Source: Bacillota bacterium (GTDB lineage: Bacteria; Bacillota; Dehalobacteriia; UBA4068). From it: 15,151 nt of DNA. Within the stretch, counting starts at the first letter, position 1. Every line of letters begins with the position of its first letter. The position numbers and the translations under genes are program-made. Location: the NCBI GenBank assembly GCA_030528765.1, contig JAUMYD010000024.1:1-15151 (forward strand). Reading direction: 5' to 3'. A model generated the notes under the pieces. It worked only from the letters and a program-made list of their open reading frames with translations, made no database searches and was not told where the DNA came from. Of this stretch, positions 13,415 to 15,151 are shown piece by piece.

Positions 13415-13615
13415 ATGATCAGCTACGAGCCATTGTTTAAAACGATGAAAGACAAGAGTATCACATCCTATCGTCTGGGAAAAATGGGCTTTCCCTTGTC
13501 AAATTACTACGCGATGAAGCGCGGGGAAAACATCTCCACCCATACGCTGAACCAAATATGCAAGCTGCTGCAGTGCAGGGTGGAAGATGTAATCGAATAT
13601 GTGGATGAAAAATAA
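13415..13615 (+). CDS. Small Cro/C1-type HTH regulator (66 aa)
   Basis: A single helix-turn-helix domain with no other domain, like the YozG/phage Cro group: SITSYRLGKMGFPLSNYYAM and STHTLNQICKLLQCRVEDVIEYV give the usual five-helix pattern. It presumably binds DNA as a dimer. ATG at 13415 is preferred, with AGGTGG about 9 nt upstream; a TTG two codons earlier is possible. It is divergent from the secreted hydrolase, with paired repeats between them, so it may control that gene and itself. A terminator overlaps its stop codon, so it is monocistronic. Confidence 0.85.
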   Translation: MISYEPLFKTMKDKSITSYRLGKMGFPLSNYYAMKRGENISTHTLNQICKLLQCRVEDVIEYVDEK

Positions 13616-13653
13616 ACCACAGGCAGAAACGATCGTTTCATACCTGTGGTTTT
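13614..13653 (+). terminator. Terminator of the small HTH gene
   Basis: AAACCACAGG (13614-13623) pairs with CCTGTGGTTT (13643-13652). An inner stem GAAACG/CGTTTC lies inside, and TTTCTTTATTTT follows. It begins within the TAA stop codon (13613-13615). Confidence 0.88.
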
Positions 13654-13739
13654 CTTTATTTTGTGATCTTTTTCAGCGCGGCTCAGCTGCTCTCTCAGCA
13701 GCCTCCACCATAAGCCAAGCGGTTTTGCTTTTATAGAAA

Positions 13740-13850
13740 CCCGTAAAGCCTTCTTTTCCTGAAAGAAAAGAAGCAAAAGAACTTCAGGGCCTGGCTCCTA
13801 CTTCTGATCCCGGCAGCTAGCCAAAGGCTAAAGTTCTTTGTTCTTCCCGC
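13740..13850. repeat. YTGAAA hairpin element beside the recF 3' end
   Basis: Left hairpin CTTCTTTTC-CTGAAA-GAAAAGAAG (13750-13773), then GCAAAAGAACTT. The far end carries the inverted edge (TAAAGTTCTTTGTTC near 13831-13845) and stops just before the recF stop codon, where CTTCCC-GCC-GGGGAG forms a different small hairpin instead of a YTGAAA one. The interior (AGCCAAAGGCT) matches the GCCTTTGG seen next to the 4228 and 4396 copies. Confidence 0.75.
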
Positions 13851-13857
13851 CGGGGAG

Positions 13858-14967
13858 CTAGTCCTCCAGCACCTCCCCGGCGCAGATGTGGAATCGCTTC
13901 CCCACCTTCGCGGCCAGGTGCCCATCCACAGCGGAGATAAAGGTCTGCCCCTTATCCGCCACATAGGCCAGCACCTGTGCGCTGCGGTTCTGATCCAGCT
14001 CAGAGAGGACATCGTCCAGCAGCAGCACCGGGTATTCCCCGCGGATGCTGCGTGCCAGCTCCAGCTCGGCCAGCTTCAGGGAGAGGGCGGCGGTGCGCTG
14101 CTGCCCCTGGCTGGCGAAATCCCGGGCCGGGCGGCCATCCAGGCGGATCAGCAGATCATCCCGGTGGGGGCCGCAGAGGCTCATCCCCCGGTAGATCTCA
14201 TTGGGCCGCAGGCGTTCCAGCTCGGAAAGAAAATGCTCCCGGATCTCATCAGCACTTTTGCCCCCGCTTTTCCCGGCAGCGATATTCGCATATTGCAGGG
14301 AAAGCTCCTCCCCGCCGGAAAGCTGGGCATGGATCTCTGCCGCCCTGGGGGCCAGCTGCTCCACAGCCGCCTCCCGGCAGGCTGCCACCCGGGCACCCGT
14401 CTCCGCCAGCTGCTGATCCCAAAGCGAAAGCTGCTCCCGATCCAGCAGGCGTTCCTCCCCACGGCAAGCCTTTAAACAGGCGTTTCTCTGCTTCAATATA
14501 TGGGAATACAGCAGCTGATCCCGGCAATAGCTGCGGTAGGCCTGGGCCAGCTGCCGGTTCAGATATCGCCGCCGCTGCTCCGGCCCGGAGCGCACCAGCC
14601 AGATATCCTCCGGCGCGAAGATCACCGTGTGGAAAAGCCCCACGACCTCCGCCAGCTTCAGCCGGGCTTCCCCGTCCACCTTCCATTTGCGCTTCTTGCC
14701 CCGGCCGGCGGCTGCCTCCAAAAGCAAAGGCCCATCCTGCCGCCGGATATTTCCCCGCAGGTAAAAATATTCCTGCTCATGGCGGATCAGCTCCGGATCC
14801 GGTGCCAGACGGAAGGAAGAGGCCAGCCCCAGGTAGCAAATGGCCTCCAGCAGATTGGATTTGCCCTGGGCGTTCGCCCCCCAAATCAGGTTCAGGCCGG
14901 GGGAGAATCCCAGCTCCGCCCGGCCGTAATTTCTGAATCCATCGATGTATATGCTCTCGATCTGCAT
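13858..14967 (-). CDS. recF: DNA replication and repair protein RecF (369 aa)
   Basis: SMC-like ATPase that loads RecA at single-stranded gaps through RecO/RecR. Walker A GANAQGKSN at 30-38, signature-like region at about 280-305 (RPARDFASQGQQRTAALSLKLAELELAR), Walker B YPVLLLDDVLSELDQNR at 312-328. Length and N-terminus (IESIYIDGFRNYGRAEL) are standard. ATG at 14967 has AGGA about 9 nt upstream. In most Bacillota recF sits in dnaA-dnaN-recF-gyrB. Here the downstream neighbour is a convergent HTH gene rather than gyrB, and hairpin repeats lie on both sides. Genes upstream of it are outside the window, so dnaN could still be beyond the right edge. Confidence 0.96.
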   Translation of the reverse strand: MQIESIYIDGFRNYGRAELGFSPGLNLIWGANAQGKSNLLEAICYLGLASSFRLAPDPELIRHEQEYFYLRGNIRRQDGPLLLEAAAGRGKKRKWKVDGEARLKLAEVVGLFHTVIFAPEDIWLVRSGPEQRRRYLNRQLAQAYRSYCRDQLLYSHILKQRNACLKACRGEERLLDREQLSLWDQQLAETGARVAACREAAVEQLAPRAAEIHAQLSGGEELSLQYANIAAGKSGGKSADEIREHFLSELERLRPNEIYRGMSLCGPHRDDLLIRLDGRPARDFASQGQQRTAALSLKLAELELARSIRGEYPVLLLDDVLSELDQNRSAQVLAYVADKGQTFISAVDGHLAAKVGKRFHICAGEVLED

Positions 14968-15006
14968 AAGCGTTTTTCCTGCGTAAGATGTACGGGAGAC
15001 GGGAAA

Positions 15007-15046
15007 ACCCTTCTTCTTTGAAAAGAAGAAGCAAGAAACTTTTAAT
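15007..15046. repeat. Half YTGAAA hairpin element upstream of recF
   Basis: CTTCTTCT-TTGAAA-AGAAGAAG (15010-15031), followed by CAAGAAACTTTT. It has one hairpin end only. It precedes the second-family repeat at 15063, the same order as at 4388/4458, and lies about 40 bp upstream of the recF start. Confidence 0.75.
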
Positions 15047-15062
15047 GGAAAACCTGATCATC

Positions 15063-15131
15063 TGTCATTGCGGGGAAGTTCAGCTGCAGGACTGCAAAGC
15101 AGTACACAGCTGAACGATGTGGCAATCTTCA
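15063..15131. repeat. Second interspersed repeat family (TGTCATTGCG...GGCAATCTTCA), copy 2
   Basis: It has the same ends as the copy at 4458-4527, but the middle stem is GTTCAGCTG/CAGCTGAAC with inner ACTGC/GCAGT. The stem bases differ from copy 1 while pairing is kept, so the fold rather than the sequence appears conserved. Confidence 0.7.
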
Positions 15132-15151
15132 GCATCTCCCTCAAATACCAA

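Overview
The window is about 15.2 kb of fairly GC-rich bacterial chromosome. It looks like a member of the Bacillota, probably class Clostridia. The grounds are strong AGGAGG-type ribosome binding sites, a type II fatty-acid cluster that uses the flavoprotein reductase FabK under a FabT-like MarR regulator, a nucleoside kinase with an N-terminal TGS/tRNA-synthetase-like half, and sigma-A promoters of the TTGACA-17-TATACT form. Family or genus cannot be fixed from the sequence alone.

Layout. (1) 217-1893 (+): TGS-domain nucleoside (uridine-like) kinase. (2) 2296-9529 (-): fatty-acid biosynthesis cluster, in transcription order fabT, fabH, acpP, fabK, fabD, fabG, fabF, fabZ, ending in a strong hairpin terminator at 2214-2244. 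The acetyl-CoA carboxylase genes that often sit with these genes in Bacillota are absent here. (3) 9948-11264 (-): class V aminotransferase / cysteine desulfurase with an extra low-complexity tail. (4) 11916-13199 (-): secreted CHAP-like hydrolase with SH3 and ricin-type lectin domains. It is divergent from a small Cro/C1-type regulator at 13415-13615 (+), and shared repeats lie between them. (5) 13858-14967 (-): recF.

How the genes work together. FabT probably binds three near-identical 7-3-7 palindromes (TTAGTTA-N3-TAACTAA type): two downstream of a clear sigma-A promoter for fabT and one overlapping the fabH stop codon, upstream of acpP. This resembles the streptococcal scheme, in which FabT controls its own gene and the downstream elongation genes. 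FabD loads malonate onto the carrier protein AcpP, FabH starts chains, FabF extends them, and FabG, FabZ and FabK carry out reduction, dehydration and second reduction.

The most unusual content is between genes. Three gaps of the fab cluster (fabZ/fabF, fabF/fabG, fabD/fabK) and both flanks of recF carry members of an interspersed hairpin family. At least eleven hairpins have arms that differ between copies but stay complementary, around an almost invariant loop YTGAAA (or its complement), with CAA-(A/G)-(A/G)-AACTTT beside them. Full elements are about 136 bp with such a hairpin at each end in inverted orientation, like a BIME/MITE. Between fabK and fabD there is a tandem array of two and a half units with an exact 136-bp period. 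A second family (TGTCATTGCG ... GGCAATCTTCA), also with arms that covary, follows a YTGAAA hairpin at two places. No CRISPR array, rRNA, tRNA or transposase gene was seen.
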